Shown here: piece after piece, positions 34,609 to 45,368 of the stretch | Position numbering within the stretch: the first letter of the stretch is position 1 | How the letters are laid out: every line of letters starts with the position of its first letter | NCBI RefSeq assembly: GCF_014397005.1 | Contig: NZ_JACGWS010000003.1 | Span: 310,001-374,000 of the forward strand | Direction: 5' to 3' | DNA length: 64,000 bases | Source of the DNA: Kordia aestuariivivens | Lineage (GTDB): Bacteria > Bacteroidota > Bacteroidia > Flavobacteriales > Flavobacteriaceae | Notes under the pieces: generated by a model | What the model was told of the DNA's origin: nothing | Database searches by the model: none | What the model saw: the letters and a program-made list of their open reading frames with translations, nothing else | Made by a program: the position numbers and the translations under genes

Positions 34609-37464
34609 ATGAAACCTAAAATCTTACTCTCCGTATTATCTATTTTCTTTTTGCAATTTAGTATTGCGCAAACAAACCCTACTTCGGCAGCAAAAGTGCA
34701 AGAAGCATTGCAACAAAAGGCGACACTCACACAAAATTCAACCGTAAAAAATATTGAATTCACCAACATTGGACCTACAATAATGAGTGGTCGTGTGGTC
34801 GATTTAGATGTAAATCCAAACAATACAACCGAATTTTACGTGGCATACGCTTCTGGTGGATTGTGGTATACACAAAACAACGGAACTACGTTTGAACCAG
34901 TTTTAGACAGTTCGCCAACACAAAACATTGGTGATATTGCTGTCGATTGGAAGTCAAAAACAATTTGGGTAGGAACAGGAGAAAACAACTCTTCGCGTTC
35001 TTCGTATGCAGGAATTGGAATCTTAAAAAGTACCGATAACGGCCAGCATTGGGAAAACATGGGATTGCTCGATTCTCATCATATCAGTAGAATTGTAATC
35101 AACCCGAACAACGGAAACGAAGTTGTAGTCGCAGTTTTAGGGCATTTATATTCGCCAAATGCAGAACGTGGAATCTTCAAAACAACCGACGGTGGAAAAA
35201 CATGGAACAAAACACTATTTGTAAATGCAGACACAGGAATTGTAGATTTAGCCGTAGCGCCAAACAATTTCAAGGTGCAATATGCATCTTCATGGGAACG
35301 CGATCGTAAAGCGTGGAATTTTGTTGGAAACGGTATCAATTCAGCAATCTACAAAAGTACAGACGCAGGACAAACTTGGAAGAAAGTAAGTGAAAAAACT
35401 GGATTTCCAGAAGGTGATGGCGTTGGACGTATTGGTTTAGCAGTCTACGATGCAGAAACTGTATATGCGTTTCATGACAGTCAATTCAGAAGAGAAGACA
35501 AAAAGAAAAAAGATAGTGATTCCAAAGCGTTGACAAAAGATGATTTTAAAACGATGTCTTCGGAGAAATTTTTAAGCTTAACAGATAAAGAACTCAACAC
35601 CTACTTAAAAACGAATGGTTTTCAAGAGAAATACAGAGCTGAAAATGTAAAACAATTGGTAAGAAGCAAAACGATTAAACCAATTGATTTGGCAAAATAT
35701 TTAGAAAACGCAAACTCATTATTGTTTGATACGCCAGTAATCGGTGCGCAAGTTTTCAAGACAATTGATGGTGGAAAATCGTGGAAGAAAACACACGAAG
35801 GTTACTTAGACGATTTGGTATATTCGTATGGATATTACTTCGGGTTGATTCGCGTAAGCCCAAAAAATCCAGAACAAATTTACATTGCAGGTGTACCAAT
35901 TTTGCGTTCGCAAGATGGTGGAAAAACATACAAATCAATCAACGGACAAAACGTGCATGTTGATCATCATTCGCTTTGGGTAAATCCAAACAATCCAAAC
36001 CATTTAATCAACGGAAATGATGGCGGCGTAAATATTTCGTATGACAATGGCGACAATTGGATCAAGTGTAATACGCCTGCGGTTGGACAATTTTACGCAA
36101 TTTATGCAGACGAGCAAAAACCGTACAAAGTATATGGCGGATTGCAAGATAATGGTGTTTGGGTTGGTCCAAATGACTATGAAGCTTCCGTAAAATGGCA
36201 TGAAGAAGGAAAATATCCGTACGAGCGCATTATGGGCGGTGACGGAATGCAAGTTCAGATAGACAATCGCAATCCGAACATTGTGTACACAGGATATCAA
36301 TTTGGAAATTACTTTAGAATTGATCGTGAAAATGGGCTGCAAAAATACATTCAACCAAAACATGAACTAGGAGAATCGCCATACAGGTTTAACTGGCAAA
36401 CACCAATTCATCTGTCTGTTCACAATCAAGATATTTTATACTTAGGTGGAAACAAATTGCACAGATCGCTTAATAAAGGTGACGATTGGACAACGATTTC
36501 TGACGATTTAACGCAAGGTGGAAAAAAAGGAAATGTTGCCTACGGAACGTTGACGAGTATTTCTGAATCGCCTTTTCAATTTGGATTACTATATGCAGGA
36601 AGTGATGATGGATTGATTCACGTAACTAAAAATGGTGGTGGCGATTGGCAAAATATTTCTGCCGGATTGCCTAAAGATTTATGGGTATCACGCGTGATTG
36701 CTTCTGCACACAAAAAAGAACGTGTGTATCTAACATTAAACGGATATCGTTGGGACGATTTTACAACGTATGTGTACATGTCAGATAATTACGGACAAAC
36801 CTGGAAAAACATTGGAAACTCCATTCCAGATTCGCCAGTAAATGTCATCAAAGAAGATCCTGAAAACGAAAATGTATTATACCTCGGAACAGATAATGGC
36901 GCGTATGCTTCACTCGATATGGGAACATCGTGGCAACCTTTCCAGAACGGATTGCCAAACGTGGCGGTTCATGATATTGTGGTGCAAAAACAAGCAAAAG
37001 ATCTATTATTAGGAACACACGGACGTTCTATTTACAAAGCAAACATTGAGGTTTTACAAAAAGTAGACGAAACCATTAAAAATAAAACCGTTTATATTTT
37101 CCCTGCTAAAAGTGTACGCCACAGAACATTTTGGGGATCTACATGGAGCAAATGGTTAACGCCAAATGTACCAAAGAAAGACATTTATTTTCATGCGAAA
37201 AATGCAGGGACATTTACGATAAAAGTATTGGCTGCGAATGAAGTTGTACTAAACGAATATAAAGTTGACGCTGACGCGGGATTCAACACGTGGACGTACG
37301 ATTTGAGTATTACTGAAAAAGGACGCAAAAAATACCTGAAAAAAGAAGAAGATGCTTCCATTCCAAAAAAGAAAAACGGTTCGTATTATGTGCCTAAAGG
37401 AACGTATAGTATTGAAATTTCTGGAAACGGTGGAAAAGATACCATGAGTTTGGTGGTAGAGTAG
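34609..37464 (+). CDS. Secreted sortilin/BNR-repeat (VPS10-like propeller) protein
   Basis: 951-residue secreted protein (signal MKPKILLSVLSIFFLQFSIA). The body is a ten-bladed-type propeller with Asp-box repeats: STDNGQHWENMG, TTDGGKTWNKTL, STDAGQTWKKVS, TIDGGKSWKKTH, SQDGGKTYKSI, SDNYGQTWKNIG. About residues 295-385 are a charged helical insert (KKKKDSDSKALTKDDFKTMS) breaking the blade series. The C-terminal region about 840-951 is beta-rich and ends TYSIEISGNGGKDTMSLVVE. Such proteins are often annotated as glycosyl hydrolases, but no catalytic residues for that are evident. No C-terminal sorting domain was recognised. Confidence 0.82.
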   Translation: MKPKILLSVLSIFFLQFSIAQTNPTSAAKVQEALQQKATLTQNSTVKNIEFTNIGPTIMSGRVVDLDVNPNNTTEFYVAYASGGLWYTQNNGTTFEPVLDSSPTQNIGDIAVDWKSKTIWVGTGENNSSRSSYAGIGILKSTDNGQHWENMGLLDSHHISRIVINPNNGNEVVVAVLGHLYSPNAERGIFKTTDGGKTWNKTLFVNADTGIVDLAVAPNNFKVQYASSWERDRKAWNFVGNGINSAIYKSTDAGQTWKKVSEKTGFPEGDGVGRIGLAVYDAETVYAFHDSQFRREDKKKKDSDSKALTKDDFKTMSSEKFLSLTDKELNTYLKTNGFQEKYRAENVKQLVRSKTIKPIDLAKYLENANSLLFDTPVIGAQVFKTIDGGKSWKKTHEGYLDDLVYSYGYYFGLIRVSPKNPEQIYIAGVPILRSQDGGKTYKSINGQNVHVDHHSLWVNPNNPNHLINGNDGGVNISYDNGDNWIKCNTPAVGQFYAIYADEQKPYKVYGGLQDNGVWVGPNDYEASVKWHEEGKYPYERIMGGDGMQVQIDNRNPNIVYTGYQFGNYFRIDRENGLQKYIQPKHELGESPYRFNWQTPIHLSVHNQDILYLGGNKLHRSLNKGDDWTTISDDLTQGGKKGNVAYGTLTSISESPFQFGLLYAGSDDGLIHVTKNGGGDWQNISAGLPKDLWVSRVIASAHKKERVYLTLNGYRWDDFTTYVYMSDNYGQTWKNIGNSIPDSPVNVIKEDPENENVLYLGTDNGAYASLDMGTSWQPFQNGLPNVAVHDIVVQKQAKDLLLGTHGRSIYKANIEVLQKVDETIKNKTVYIFPAKSVRHRTFWGSTWSKWLTPNVPKKDIYFHAKNAGTFTIKVLAANEVVLNEYKVDADAGFNTWTYDLSITEKGRKKYLKKEEDASIPKKKNGSYYVPKGTYSIEISGNGGKDTMSLVVE

Positions 37465-37618
37465 TTTTCTTTGAAGTTTATGAGTTGAAAGGTTTATAAG
37501 TTTAGGGATTTTCGACTAATTATTTAATTGGTTGTCGTCTTAGGCGAAATGATTACTTTGTTTTCTTATCTGTCAGTTCGAGCGCAGTCGAGAACAAGAA
37601 AAAAATGCAAGATGGAAT

Positions 37619-38305
37619 ATGAAACAAAAACTCTATTTCCTTTCAGGAACGATGTGTACGTCACAATTGTGGGATTTTGTTTGTGCCGAATTAACGCAGT
37701 ACGAATGTATTTTTATAGACACAACTTCGGCAACTTCTTTTGTTGAAATAGATGCTTTACTAAACGAAAGTTTGGAAGAAAAAGCACAGGTAGTTGCCTT
37801 TTCTATGGGCGCGTATGCAGCGATACATTTTGCGGTATCACATCCGAATCGAATTCAAAAAATGATTGTGATTGCAGCTTCTGCAAATGGTTTGGACGCC
37901 AAAGAATTACAATTGCGAAAAAATACTATTGACTTTCTGGAAAAACATCACTACAAAGGAATTTCGAATACGCGTGCGTTGCAATTTCTCCACCCAAAAA
38001 ACCATCAAAATACCGAGTTGATTCAAGTGATAAAAGACATGGATTCGAAATTGGGAAAAGAAGTTTTAATCCGCCAACTTACAGCGACTTCACAACGCGT
38101 TGATGTAACCCGCGAGTTAAAAAATATTCAAACTCAAATTCACATTATTGCTGCCAAAGAAGATGCTTTGGTCAATATAGAAGCTGTAAAAAACACACAG
38201 CAACATCTCGCGAAAGCGACGATGACAGTATTAAAAAATTGTGGTCACATGATTCCATTGGAAATGCCAGGTTTGGTGCGGGAAACTATTCTTAAATTTT
38301 TTTGA
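37619..38305 (+). CDS. Alpha/beta hydrolase, small
   Basis: 228-residue alpha/beta-hydrolase without signal peptide. The nucleophile elbow is VVAFSMGAYAAIHFA (Ser in F-S-M-G, lacking the usual first Gly), the acid is probably in HIIAAKEDALVN, and the His is in LKNCGHMIPLEMP. The start at 37619 (MKQKLYFLSGTMCTSQLWDF) fits; the oxyanion region is SGTMC rather than HG. Substrate unknown. It stands alone between the propeller protein and a convergent two-component system. Confidence 0.8.
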   Translation: MKQKLYFLSGTMCTSQLWDFVCAELTQYECIFIDTTSATSFVEIDALLNESLEEKAQVVAFSMGAYAAIHFAVSHPNRIQKMIVIAASANGLDAKELQLRKNTIDFLEKHHYKGISNTRALQFLHPKNHQNTELIQVIKDMDSKLGKEVLIRQLTATSQRVDVTRELKNIQTQIHIIAAKEDALVNIEAVKNTQQHLAKATMTVLKNCGHMIPLEMPGLVRETILKFF

Positions 38306-38325
38306 AAGTAAAATTAGTACGATAA

Positions 38326-39030
38326 CTACTCCCTCAATATCGCCAATACATACTCTTTATAACTTGCGCCAATAGGAATTTCTGTGTCGTTTAATTCAAT
38401 ATCGTGTGTTGTAAAAGCGGTTACTTTTTTACTATTTATTAAATACGATCTGTGTACGCGTAAGAAAGAATGCGTTGCCAATTCTGTTTCTAAATCACTA
38501 ATTTTTTGTTTGGATACAATACTCTTTGAAGACGTATGAATCTTTACATAATCTTTTAAACTTTCGATGTAATTAATATCCGAAACAGCAATCTTATGAT
38601 ACTTTGTCCCAGATTTGATCTGAATGATGGTTTCTGTTGCTGTTTGAGGGGCAGAAATTGAAGTTTGCACAGGTTTGATTTCTCTAAAATAACGTTCGAC
38701 AGCTCGGAAAAAGCGATCAAAAGTAATCGGTTTTAAAAGGTAATCTGCCACATCTAAATCATAACTTTCCAACGCATATTCTCGGTATGCTGTGGTGAAA
38801 ATAGTTTTTGGCGGATTGCGTAACGACTTTAAAAAATCGATTCCTGTCATTGTTGGCATTTTAATATCTAGAAACAACAAATCTATCTGTTGTGTGTTCA
38901 ATATTTCCAATGCTTTCATTGCATTATTGCAGGTTGCAACAACTTCAAAAGAAGCAATTTTAGAAATATGATTCTCTAACAATTTAATTGCTAAAGGTTC
39001 ATCATCGACTACTAAGCATTTTACCTTCAT
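38326..39030 (-). CDS. LytTR family response regulator
   Basis: 234-residue regulator with a receiver domain (KCLVVDDEPLAIKLLENHIS, Asp in LLFLDIKMPTMTG, Lys in YLLKPITFDRF) and a C-terminal LytTR DNA-binding domain (INYIESLKDYVKIHTSSKSI, FLRVHRSYLINSKKVTAFTT). The start overlaps the end of the sensor kinase gene by four bases. Target promoters are unknown; the divergently placed outer-membrane protein at 40317 is one candidate. Confidence 0.95.
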   Translation of the reverse strand: MKVKCLVVDDEPLAIKLLENHISKIASFEVVATCNNAMKALEILNTQQIDLLFLDIKMPTMTGIDFLKSLRNPPKTIFTTAYREYALESYDLDVADYLLKPITFDRFFRAVERYFREIKPVQTSISAPQTATETIIQIKSGTKYHKIAVSDINYIESLKDYVKIHTSSKSIVSKQKISDLETELATHSFLRVHRSYLINSKKVTAFTTHDIELNDTEIPIGASYKEYVLAILRE

Positions 39031-40079
39031 GATGTTGTATTTAGAGTAATAGTCACTTCAAAAGAACTTTCTTGCTGATCAATATTAATTGTATGTGAAG
39101 TAGGATATACCAATGCTAATTGTTTATGAATATTTTCCAAACCAATCGTGTTTTTAGAAGTTTGTTGTTGCTGAATCGCTGTGGTGTTAAACACCGTAAA
39201 AGATATTACATTTTCTTTTTGCGTAAGGTTAATCGTGATTTTTGGACTTCCAGAATCTTCTCCAGCGCCATGTTTAAAAGCATTTTCAACAATAGACAAC
39301 AAAATTAACGGCGCAATTTTAGCGTTTGCTTCTACACGATGTGTAAACGAAACTTCCAAACGTTCGTCGTAGCGTAATTTTTCGAGCGCAATATAATTTT
39401 CTAGCAACGTAATTTCTCCCGATAAGGGCACATATTTTTGATCGCATCGATATAAAACATAATCTAATATTTCAGACAATTTCCCAATAGATTCTGAGGT
39501 TTTGGGAGAGTTTATAATCGACAATGAATAGATATTATTTAAGGTGTTGAATAAAAAATGTGGATTCAATTGTGCTTTGAGCATCTTCAATTCTGTTGAT
39601 ATTTTTTCTTTATTCAGCGATTGTTCTCGTACGCGTTCTAAAGACATTTTCGTCAATAAGAATAAAGAAACAACCGAATAAATGGTGAAAAAATACCCTC
39701 TTACGAGTTTCTTCCAATCGGTTAAAATCTCAATAATAGGTTCTTGATCAAATGGAGCTATTCTAAATATAGGTTCAGCAACATGCACCATTAAAATTCG
39801 TGAAAAGGCGCAAATTATATAGGTGCTTGCAAGTACTGCAATTACAAATGTGATGTATTTTTTTGTAAATAAAAACTTTGGAATGACCCAATATGCTAAG
39901 AAATATGAAATGATAATCTGAGGAATTACATGTGCAATTCTCGCAACAGCAATGACCCACAAAGGATCTTGCGTTCCATCAGAAAAAATTAAAAATAAAT
40001 ATAAGCATAGCCAAAAAACAATGTGTTTTAGCAAACGTCTATTCTTTATGTATTCGATAAAATTCTTAATAATTCCCAT
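39027..40079 (-). CDS. LytS/YehU-type sensor histidine kinase
   Basis: 350-residue membrane kinase with four predicted TM helices in the first 150 residues (HIVFWLCLYLFLIFSD, ITFVIAVLASTYIICAF, FFTIYSVVSLFLLTKM). The His_kinase motif is LKAQLNPHFLFNTLNNIYSL (His about residue 170) and the N-box is LLSIVENAFKHGAGE. The start at 40079 is preferred: the upstream 27 codons to 40160 are not protein-like. It forms a pair with the overlapping LytTR regulator. Confidence 0.93.
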   Translation of the reverse strand: MGIIKNFIEYIKNRRLLKHIVFWLCLYLFLIFSDGTQDPLWVIAVARIAHVIPQIIISYFLAYWVIPKFLFTKKYITFVIAVLASTYIICAFSRILMVHVAEPIFRIAPFDQEPIIEILTDWKKLVRGYFFTIYSVVSLFLLTKMSLERVREQSLNKEKISTELKMLKAQLNPHFLFNTLNNIYSLSIINSPKTSESIGKLSEILDYVLYRCDQKYVPLSGEITLLENYIALEKLRYDERLEVSFTHRVEANAKIAPLILLSIVENAFKHGAGEDSGSPKITINLTQKENVISFTVFNTTAIQQQQTSKNTIGLENIHKQLALVYPTSHTINIDQQESSFEVTITLNTTS

Positions 40080-40316
40080 AACTAAGGTTTCAAATCTAAT
40101 AATATTTATAAAAGTACGCATTACACTATTGTAAAAAACATAGATAGATGAATAGCGCAAAAAAACACCTAAACACTATGAAAAAGTAGACAAAACTGGT
40201 ATGCGGTTAAATATGAGGTGTTTGACGACTTTATAACCGTGTTTGGCTATAATAAAAAACAGCGTTTGTTTTAACAACATCTTTGTGGCATCAATCATTC
40301 ATAAAAGAAAACGAAC

Positions 40317-42671
40317 ATGAAAAAAATAGTCATTCTATTTGTGTACTTAGCTTGTCTAATTGCACATGCACAACAAAATAACGAATATGCGATTACTGGA
40401 AAAGTAGTCGATAAAACGACACAGCAACCGTTGGAATATGCTACAATTACCATTTTTGATGCCAAAAACAATACAACGCTTGAAGGTGGAATTACAGATG
40501 GAAAAGGAAATTTTGCTTTAGCAATAGGAAAAGGTGTGTATGCCATTAAAATTGAATTTATTTCTTTTAAAGCACACGAATTAAAAGATATTTCTATTGC
40601 GAAAAATCTCAACTTAGGAACCATAAACTTAGAAGAAGATGCACAATATTTAAACGAAGTAGAAATTGTTGCCGAACGAACGACGGTAGAATTAAAACTC
40701 GATAAAAAAGTATTCAACGTAGGGAAAGATTTGATTTCTCAAGGTGGTTCTATCAATGATATTTTGGACAATGTACCTTCCGTGAGTGTAGATGCTGGCG
40801 GAGGAATTAGCCTAAGAGGAAACGGAAACGTACGGATATTAATCAACGGAAAACCTTCGGCATTGGTTGCAAATAATGGATTGGATCAAATTCCAGCGGA
40901 AAACATTTCTAAAGTTGAAGTCATTACAAATCCTTCTGCGCGTTATGAAGCACAAGGAACTGCGGGAATTATAAATATCATTCTAAAAAAGAACAAAAAA
41001 GGAGGATTTAGCGGTTCGGTACAACTTGGTGCAGGAACTCCGCGAGATTTTCGCACGAATGTAAACCTTACGTATAAAACAGATAAAATAAATCTATTTA
41101 CAAATGTTGGATACCGAAACTCTAACTATGAAGGTGCTGAAGACATTCAACAAACGGTGACGAATAATGGCGTTGAAATAAATTTATTGCAAAATAACGA
41201 TCAAGATAGAAATGATAATGCACACAATATCTTTTTTGGTGGTGACTATTATATCAATGATAAAAATACATTGACCACCAGTTTTTATCATACTGCTTTA
41301 AAAAACACGGATGAAACTAGATTGAACTATTCATATTTTGATGCTTTAGGAACGCTTGATAGTACAATTTCGCGTGTTGAAAATTATAAAGAGCCGCAAA
41401 ATTTCAATCGGTTGGAAATGAATTATGTAAAAACCTTTGAAAAAGAAGGGCAGAAGCTAGAAATGGACGTGCAATATGATTTTTGGAATGATGACGAACA
41501 AGAAAGCATTCGCCAACAAAAAACATTTCCAGCGGAAACTACGTTTACAACAATTCGAAGTGATGATGTAGAAAGTAGTAAAGACTTTCTGTTTCAAGCA
41601 AACTTTGTATCGCCTTTAACCAAAACAGCACGTTTAGAAACAGGATTTAGAGGAGAAATCAGAAGAATCACCAGTGATTATATGGTACATATTGACGATC
41701 AATTAATTCCTGATTTAGACAATGAATTGGATTATAACGAACGAATTTATGGTGTGTATGCGCAATATGGAGACAAAATTGGGAAATTTAATTACTTATT
41801 GGGATTGCGTGTTGAGCATTCGGATATTGGAATTGATGATGAAAAGCAATTATTCAACGACACTAAAAAATACACCAACCTTTTCCCAACAGTACATTTG
41901 TCATATAAACTAGCAGAACAAACAGATGTGCAACTGAGTTATAGTAGAAGAATAAACAGACCTAGATTTTGGCAATTGAATCCTTTTGGTGGACTGACGG
42001 ATTTCAGAAATATATTTGCTGGAAACCCTGATTTGAATCCGATGTATACCAATTCGTTTGAAGCAGCTTTTTTAAAACGTTGGGGGAAATTTTCCATAAA
42101 TCCATCACTCTATTACCAACACACTACTGACTTTTTCAACTTTGTTACGTCTCAAACAGCTGATGGAAATTTTAGAACAATTCCTGTAAACTTAGATACG
42201 GAAGATCGTATCGGGTTTGAACTATCTACAACCTACAATCCGTTCAAATGGTTGCGATTATCGGGTGAATTTAATTACTATCAATTCGATCAAAAAGGAG
42301 ATTATTTAGGTGACAACTTTGATGCAAAAAACAAAACATGGTTTACGAGAATCAATTCGAGAATGCGTTTTTCTAAAGGACTTTCTACACAGATGAGTTT
42401 TAATTATCAAGGAAAAAATCAACAAGCACAAGTACTTCAAAAAGCGCAATACTTTGCAGATTTCGGAATCAGTAAAGATCTCTTTAATGACAAAGGAGCC
42501 ATTACATTAAATGTCAGAAATATATTTGATTCCAGAATTCAAGATCGGGTAATTACAGGTGAAAATTTCCGTTTAGCGTCACAATCAAGACGTGTTGGAA
42601 GAAGAATATCGGTAACATTCGTGTACAAATTCAATCGTAAAAAAGGACAACGAGACCGAATGCCAGACTAA
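40317..42671 (+). CDS. TonB-dependent-receptor-like outer membrane beta-barrel protein
   Basis: 784-residue outer-membrane protein. Signal (VYLACLIAHAQ), then a carboxypeptidase-regulatory-like domain about 22-105 (ITGKVVDKTTQQPLEYATIT), a plug (SINDILDNVPSVSVDAGGGI, SLRGNGNVRILINGKPSAL) and a beta barrel of the OMP_b-brl_3 type ending in an aromatic-rich strand (RRVGRRISVTFVYKF). A tail KFNRKKGQRDRMPD follows the final strand. No SusD partner is next to it, so it is a stand-alone importer or exporter of unknown substrate. It is divergent from the LytS/LytTR pair. Confidence 0.9.
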   Translation: MKKIVILFVYLACLIAHAQQNNEYAITGKVVDKTTQQPLEYATITIFDAKNNTTLEGGITDGKGNFALAIGKGVYAIKIEFISFKAHELKDISIAKNLNLGTINLEEDAQYLNEVEIVAERTTVELKLDKKVFNVGKDLISQGGSINDILDNVPSVSVDAGGGISLRGNGNVRILINGKPSALVANNGLDQIPAENISKVEVITNPSARYEAQGTAGIINIILKKNKKGGFSGSVQLGAGTPRDFRTNVNLTYKTDKINLFTNVGYRNSNYEGAEDIQQTVTNNGVEINLLQNNDQDRNDNAHNIFFGGDYYINDKNTLTTSFYHTALKNTDETRLNYSYFDALGTLDSTISRVENYKEPQNFNRLEMNYVKTFEKEGQKLEMDVQYDFWNDDEQESIRQQKTFPAETTFTTIRSDDVESSKDFLFQANFVSPLTKTARLETGFRGEIRRITSDYMVHIDDQLIPDLDNELDYNERIYGVYAQYGDKIGKFNYLLGLRVEHSDIGIDDEKQLFNDTKKYTNLFPTVHLSYKLAEQTDVQLSYSRRINRPRFWQLNPFGGLTDFRNIFAGNPDLNPMYTNSFEAAFLKRWGKFSINPSLYYQHTTDFFNFVTSQTADGNFRTIPVNLDTEDRIGFELSTTYNPFKWLRLSGEFNYYQFDQKGDYLGDNFDAKNKTWFTRINSRMRFSKGLSTQMSFNYQGKNQQAQVLQKAQYFADFGISKDLFNDKGAITLNVRNIFDSRIQDRVITGENFRLASQSRRVGRRISVTFVYKFNRKKGQRDRMPD

Positions 42672-42846
42672 CAAAAAATTTGATAATTATTAACTTAACG
42701 AAAATGTCAAATCGAGCATTATTAAAATATGTTGGCGCAAGTAACTCTTAGTAGTTATAAAAAAGAATAGCTATCTTTTACAAGATTAGTAACCCTTTTG
42801 AATTATGTTTTATTAATAAAAAGAGATCCATATAATACTTTGTACA

Positions 42847-43758
42847 ATGAGAAATAACAATTTCATATTTTTAATAGTTGTATTTGCAATGGTTTTAAAT
42901 GCTTGCAATACAAAAAATGAGAAAGCAAAAGACAATGATTCCTCAATTTTAAAAGAACTATATTTTGGACAAAAACCGCCAGGCTTAATTCCAGAGATTT
43001 TTGCGCCTAGTATTGTTTCAATCAGTGGAAGGAATGCATCGACTATTTCGTTTTCTCCTGATTTAGATGAAATATATTTTTCAGCTCATGAAAAAGATGA
43101 AGAAGCATCATCTATCTATTTCTCAAAACTTAAAGGTAATAAATGGACTCCCGTTAAAAGAGCAAACTTTACCAATGGGAAAAAAAATGAGGAGTTATAT
43201 CCATCCGTTAGTCTTAATAACAAAAGGATTTACTTCACAGCTTTTGATTCTATTTTTTCGGATGAGAAAATTTGGTACGTAAACCGTTTAGAGAATTCCT
43301 GGAGTGATGCAATACAACTTGATTCACCTATTAATGATGACATAGTTTTTTATATTAATCAAGCTAAAAACGGAGATCTTTTTTATACAAGTATTTCAAA
43401 AGCGAAAATGTATTATGCACCAAACAAAAACGGTGAATTTCCCGAGGTACAGGAAGTTGAACTTGAATTTGGTCATCACGGATTTGTTTCCCCATCTCAA
43501 GAGTATTTGCTGGTATATGCTCGAAACAAAGAAAATGAAGACCATGATATTTATGTCTGCTTTAAGAAAAAAGACGGGACATGGACAAAACCAATTCCGC
43601 TTGGAAATAAAGTAAATTCTAATTTTAACGAATCTTGCCCGAGTATTACTCCAGATGGCAAATATTTGTTTTTTAATAGATCCAACGAAGATGAGTCATC
43701 AAATGTGTATTGGGTGAGCACAGAAATTATTGATAAACTAAAACCTAATGACTTATAG
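42847..43758 (+). CDS. Lipoprotein with WD40-like PD40 propeller repeats
   Basis: 303-residue lipoprotein ([10 protein letters not shown]). Blades of the PD40 type: [60 protein letters not shown] and [20 protein letters not shown], as in TolB-like and other exported propellers. No catalytic domain is attached. It is followed by a clear terminator, so it is probably monocistronic. Function unknown. Confidence 0.82.
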   Translation: MRNNNFIFLIVVFAMVLNACNTKNEKAKDNDSSILKELYFGQKPPGLIPEIFAPSIVSISGRNASTISFSPDLDEIYFSAHEKDEEASSIYFSKLKGNKWTPVKRANFTNGKKNEELYPSVSLNNKRIYFTAFDSIFSDEKIWYVNRLENSWSDAIQLDSPINDDIVFYINQAKNGDLFYTSISKAKMYYAPNKNGEFPEVQEVELEFGHHGFVSPSQEYLLVYARNKENEDHDIYVCFKKKDGTWTKPIPLGNKVNSNFNESCPSITPDGKYLFFNRSNEDESSNVYWVSTEIIDKLKPNDL

Positions 43759-43847
43759 GAAGTAAAAATAAATTTAGTACAAATGTTTTATTGAGCACAG
43801 TTGAGATAGACTTCCTAACGAAAGACCTTTTATTTTAATTAGTACAT

Positions 43848-43888
43848 GTCTTGAGTTGAATCCTTTGATTTAGCTCAAGACTTTTTTT
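43848..43888 (+). terminator. Rho-independent terminator after the PD40 lipoprotein gene
   Basis: GTCTTGAG (43848-43855) and CTCAAGAC (43874-43881), followed by seven T. Confidence 0.8.
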
Positions 43889-43989
43889 GATTTCAATAGT
43901 ATTCAATACTATTCAAGACAAGCTCGTCGAAGTGTAACAAATCCCAAAAATCACTGTCTATTAGATATCAATCAATCAAAAAACATCAA

Positions 43990-44487
43990 ATGAAATCAAA
44001 AGTACTATTATTACTTGCTTTAGGAATCTTTACCACTTCTTGTATATCTATCAAAGCAAAATCGGAGCGAACTATAATTGCCAAAGAAACCTACGTTCCT
44101 GTAGATCAAGAATTATACAACACCATTGTAGCCTTAGACAAACGTTTTTTTGACGCATACAATACCTGCGATTTAAAAACACAAGACGAATTGATTTCGG
44201 AAGACCTAGAATTTTTCCATGACAAAGGCGGTTTGGCAACCTCCAAAACACAAATTTTAGAAGCGATGAAAAACAATATCTGCGGAAAAGTCACGCGAAC
44301 ACTTATTGATGGAACTACTGAAGTCTATCCAATTCCAGGATATGGCGCGGTACAAATGGGCGAACACAAATTTTTCAACAACGAAGAACCGACAGCGAAA
44401 TCGATTCCGAGTAAATTTGTTACCATCTGGAAAAACGACAATGGAACTTGGAAAATGACGCGTATTATCAGTACACATAAAAACTAA
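43990..44487 (+). CDS. NTF2-like (DUF4440-type) lipoprotein
   Basis: 165-residue lipoprotein (ALGIFTTSCISIK). The mature part is a single NTF2-like domain: ALDKRFFDAYNTCDLKTQDE, FHDKGGLATSKTQILEAMKN and FVTIWKNDNGTWKMTRIIST. This resembles the DUF4440 group, whose roles vary. It is the first of several small secreted-protein genes in a row (to 46064). No partner enzyme is adjacent. Confidence 0.82.
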   Translation: MKSKVLLLLALGIFTTSCISIKAKSERTIIAKETYVPVDQELYNTIVALDKRFFDAYNTCDLKTQDELISEDLEFFHDKGGLATSKTQILEAMKNNICGKVTRTLIDGTTEVYPIPGYGAVQMGEHKFFNNEEPTAKSIPSKFVTIWKNDNGTWKMTRIISTHKN

Positions 44488-44640
44488 GCGATCTTTTTTC
44501 ATAAGGATACTAGAAACTTTCATGAAGAATTTTGATTCTAATTAAGATTCTTATAGTTTTAACAAGAACTCATGATCGGGAGAATTCAAAGGAATTTCTA
44601 TGATAGATACGTTCCTTTCAAGCTAAAAAAAAATCGCAAA

Positions 44641-45324
44641 ATGAATAAAATTTATAGAATAGTATTCATCGGAATATTAATAATTGGCTGCAAGCAAAAA
44701 GATGCGGACAAAAAAGTGATTGAGGAAAAAGTAGAATTCAATCAAGGTTTAGCGGATGAACTCAAAAAAATGGCTGAAATTGATCAAATAGCAGCATACA
44801 TTCCGCAAGGCGAATACAAGAAACTATCCAAAGATGCATGGAATTCTTTCAAAGACAGCGTTTATACAACGCATCAAAAAAGACTTTCAAAAATCTTTAA
44901 AGAAAACGGATTTGTCGGAATAGACTTGGCAGGAGATGAAGGTTCTATGAATTTTTGGTTAATGGTTCAACATTCAGATCACAATCCTGACTTTCAAAAA
45001 GAAGTTCTCGAAAAAATGAAAATTGAAGTAAACAAAGGGAATGCTGACGCAAGTAATTATGGATTGCTTGTTGATCGCGTTAAGCTCAATACAGGGCAAG
45101 CGCAAGTTTATGGAACGCAAGTAACTTATAACATGCACACAGGACAAGCGTATCCTAAAAAATTAGCCGATAGCATAACAATCAACGAAAGACGAAAATC
45201 TATTGGACTTGAACCACTTGAAATATATTTAAACGACATGTCAAAAATGCATTTCTTAATGAATAAAGAAGGATATATAAAAAAAGGAATAACCGAACCT
45301 AAATTATATAAAACTGAACACTAA
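44641..45324 (+). CDS. Lipoprotein with a DUF6624-like domain
   Basis: 227-residue lipoprotein. The start at 44641 begins the signal MNKIYRIVFIGILIIGC; the upstream extension to 44572 is not signal-like. The body resembles DUF6624: GFVGIDLAGDEGSMNFWLMV, QHSDHNPDFQKEVLEKMK, NYGLLVDRVKLNTGQAQVYG. The conserved Asp, His and Gln residues of that domain suggest an enzyme-like site, but no reaction is known to me. Confidence 0.7.
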   Translation: MNKIYRIVFIGILIIGCKQKDADKKVIEEKVEFNQGLADELKKMAEIDQIAAYIPQGEYKKLSKDAWNSFKDSVYTTHQKRLSKIFKENGFVGIDLAGDEGSMNFWLMVQHSDHNPDFQKEVLEKMKIEVNKGNADASNYGLLVDRVKLNTGQAQVYGTQVTYNMHTGQAYPKKLADSITINERRKSIGLEPLEIYLNDMSKMHFLMNKEGYIKKGITEPKLYKTEH

Positions 45325-45368
45325 CTAGTCATACACGAACACGCAGCATATAATACCTAAAACATACT

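Noticed and set aside
34609-37464. Glycosyl hydrolase
   Set aside because: Asp-box propeller repeats alone do not give catalytic activity, and no sialidase-type catalytic Arg triad or Tyr/Glu pair was recognised.
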